Shown: piece after piece, positions 14,531 to 16,010 of the stretch | How positions within the stretch are numbered: the first letter of the stretch is position 1 | Layout of the letters: the number at the start of each line of letters is the position of its first letter | Program-made: the position numbers and the translations under genes | From: Defluviicoccus vanus | GTDB lineage: Bacteria; Pseudomonadota; Alphaproteobacteria; Rhodospirillales; Defluviicoccaceae | Direction of reading: 5' to 3' | DNA: 16,010 bases | Assembly (NCBI RefSeq): GCF_014672695.1 | Contig: NZ_CP053923.1 | Span: 2,646,014 to 2,662,023 of the forward strand | The notes under the pieces: model-generated | Seen by the model: only the letters and a program-made list of their open reading frames with translations | The model's database searches: none | Told to the model about the DNA's origin: nothing

Positions 14531-15871
14531 CTACTGGTAGGCGCTGATGTTGCCGTCATCAGTCACGATGAACAGCCGGCCACCGGCGACGATTGGGGGC
14601 GTGCTGGAAGCGTCGCTCAGCTCCTGCGTGGTCTGGATCCGGCCGTCATAGGGCGAGACGGTCACCGCCTTGCCGTTGGTTCCCACCGCAATCAACCGTT
14701 CGCCGGCGAGAATCGGGCCGGTCCACAGGACCGGATGCTTTTTTGCCTTCTCATCTTTGAAGCGGGGCAGCGAGGTAACCCAGTAGACGCGGCCGTTATC
14801 GGCGGAGATGCAGGTAAGGTCCTGGGTGTTGGTGATGACGAACAGGTAGCGGCCGGCAATCCAGGGGGTGGATAGGCCGCCGATGTCACGGTCCCACAAC
14901 CGCTGCCCGGACCGCAGGTCGATCGCGGCGAGCATGCCGCCCTGACTCATGGCGTAGACACGGCCACGATCAATGATCGGCAGGGCGCGGATCTGCGACA
15001 GGCTGGCAATCTCGTCGGTCTTGCGGGTGCTTGCCAGTGAATCCGACCAGACGACGCGGCCGGTATCGGAGCGCAGAGCAAACAGTTCGCCGGAGGAGAA
15101 GGGGGCAACCACCGCTTCGCCGGCGACTGCGGGACCGGCGCCACCGAGGATGCGCGCGAGATCGGACATGGTCCGGTGCGGCGGCCATTCCGTGGTGCCG
15201 TCGTCGCTCTTCAGCGCATGCAGGTTGTTCTCGACGGTGATGACGAAGACGCGACCGTCGGCCACCACCGGCGGCGCGTGGATCGGCGATTCCACCGTGC
15301 GCCGCCAGATCACCTTGCCGGTACGCGCATCGAGGGCGAACACCTTGGCGAAGCCGGTGGTGACGAACAACCGGCCGCTATCGTAGGCAAGGCCGCCCGA
15401 CATGGCATCGTCGTCGTCTTCGTGGTCAGTCAGGTCGCGGTCCCAGACTTTGTTGCCGCTGGCCACATCGAAGGCACGCACCTCGTTACGGGAATCAACG
15501 GTGTAGACGCGGCCTTCGGCAACCACCGGGGGCGGCAGCAAAGGACGCTCGCTCTCCGTGCCGGCGCCGATACTGGACTGCCAGAGAAGCTTCGGCTGTG
15601 CCGCAAAGGCCAAGTGCTGCATCGCGTGATCGGGCGAGCCGCCGGCCTGCGGCCAGTCGACGTTGGCAACCGCGCGCGGCAGAATGATCTCGTCTGCGCG
15701 GGCGGCGGCGTCCGGGGTGAGTGTCTTCTGGTGCTGGAGGACGGAAACCCGAGTGCCTGGCAAGGGGGCGTCCGTCTTGCCGAACCATGAGTCGCAGCCA
15801 CTGAGTGCGACGCTCGCAAGGGTCAGACAGAGCGGGATCGCGGCGAGGTGCCGCCAGTGAGTATGCCGCAT
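14531..15871 (-). CDS. bamB: Outer-membrane assembly lipoprotein BamB (PQQ-like beta-propeller)
   Basis: BamB is the beta-propeller lipoprotein of the BAM complex, which inserts beta-barrel proteins into the outer membrane. ATG 15871 is preferred over an in-frame TTG at 15892, since AAGGG lies about 9 nt before it; the product has 446 residues. Residues 1-25 are a lipoprotein signal (basic MRHTHWRH, then a hydrophobic core) ending in the lipobox LSGC with Cys26. The rest shows repeated PQQ-propeller blades: AFDVASGNKVWDRDL, ALDARTGKVIWRR, ALRSDTGRVVWSDSL, AIDLRSGQRLWDRDI and CISADNGRVYWVTSL, each followed by AGGRLFIVT-type strands. The residue after Cys26 is Asp, which in E. coli would hold a lipoprotein in the inner membrane. 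The gene follows the TPR gene by a few bases and precedes der by 23 nt, an operon-like run. Confidence 0.93.
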   Translation of the reverse strand: MRHTHWRHLAAIPLCLTLASVALSGCDSWFGKTDAPLPGTRVSVLQHQKTLTPDAAARADEIILPRAVANVDWPQAGGSPDHAMQHLAFAAQPKLLWQSSIGAGTESERPLLPPPVVAEGRVYTVDSRNEVRAFDVASGNKVWDRDLTDHEDDDDAMSGGLAYDSGRLFVTTGFAKVFALDARTGKVIWRRTVESPIHAPPVVADGRVFVITVENNLHALKSDDGTTEWPPHRTMSDLARILGGAGPAVAGEAVVAPFSSGELFALRSDTGRVVWSDSLASTRKTDEIASLSQIRALPIIDRGRVYAMSQGGMLAAIDLRSGQRLWDRDIGGLSTPWIAGRYLFVITNTQDLTCISADNGRVYWVTSLPRFKDEKAKKHPVLWTGPILAGERLIAVGTNGKAVTVSPYDGRIQTTQELSDASSTPPIVAGGRLFIVTDDGNISAYQ

Positions 15872-15888
15872 GAACGCACGCCCTTCCG

Positions 15889-16010
15889 TCAACTTTGGCC
15901 GGTTTGGGTTAGTAGCATCCGCGCGCGACTGCGGATCCCGGCGGGGGTGGCCTGATCGGCGATCAGGGCATTGGCAAGGCGCTCGGCTTCGGGCTTGTTG
16001 CCGGCGGCAA
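15889..16010 (-). CDS. C-terminal end of a TPR (YfgM-like) protein, cut by the right edge
   Basis: Only the last 39 residues are in the window (AGNKPEAERLANALIADQATPAG and so on), ending at TGA 15891-15889. The pattern of two short helices and an Ala-rich tail (IRSRARMLL) fits the end of the membrane-anchored TPR protein that often sits just before bamB in alphaproteobacteria. Its stop is 17 nt before the chosen bamB ATG and overlaps the alternative TTG start. Identity rests mainly on position, as the fragment is short. Confidence 0.6.
   Translation of the reverse strand, partial: AAGNKPEAERLANALIADQATPAGIRSRARMLLTQTGQS

Noticed and set aside
13524..14540. Plus-strand open frame of 338 codons opposite der
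   Set aside because: It is antisense to an essential, fully conserved gene and has no recognised motif.
15872..15892. TTG at 15892 as the bamB start
   Set aside because: No ribosome site lies before it, and the seven added residues spoil a normal lipoprotein signal; ATG 15871 has AAGGG at about 9 nt.

Overview
The window looks like a piece of a GC-rich alphaproteobacterial chromosome, plausibly Rhodospirillales. The reasons are the core run TPR protein - bamB - der on the minus strand (a familiar alphaproteobacterial order), a Der protein with an NKCE first base-recognition motif, a fused B12 mutase (IcmF), and large type-I-secreted RTX proteins. The genus cannot be fixed from sequence reading alone.

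Layout. (1) Positions 1-5083, plus strand: an acyl-CoA dehydrogenase of the long FadE/DmdC-like type, cut by the left edge, then icmF (start at 1802, behind a GGAG ribosome site). Together they suggest short branched-chain acyl-CoA metabolism, with isobutyryl-CoA and n-butyryl-CoA interconverted by IcmF and a dehydrogenation step next door. (2) Positions 5152-12806, minus strand: two tandem paralogous RTX (calcium-binding nonapeptide repeat) genes. The distal one, called RTX2 here (10968-12806), is intact with 612 codons. The proximal one, RTX1 (5152-10744), would encode about 1,864 residues but is broken by four separate single-base indels. Both have a 98-residue (294 bp) tandem module, seven copies in RTX1 and two in RTX2, and a nearly identical serralysin-type C-terminal domain. 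They share a short N-terminal leader and matching predicted promoters (TTGA-type -35, 17 bp spacer, TAAA-type -10) with a common TTTGGGGGA element about 10 nt into the predicted transcript. No secretion genes, protease or catalytic domain lie with them. (3) Positions 13116-16010, minus strand: der, bamB and the C-terminal end of a TPR protein, a housekeeping cluster for ribosome biogenesis and outer-membrane assembly.

The RTX pair looks like an accessory island between core genes. The most interesting signals are there: the exact 294 bp periodicity broken once by a +1 base, a 164 bp perfectly identical tract between the two 3' ends, an internal copy of a C-terminal-type domain in the middle of RTX1 suggesting gene fusion, and the duplicated promoter and leader. 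I saw no tRNA, rRNA, CRISPR array or insertion sequence.
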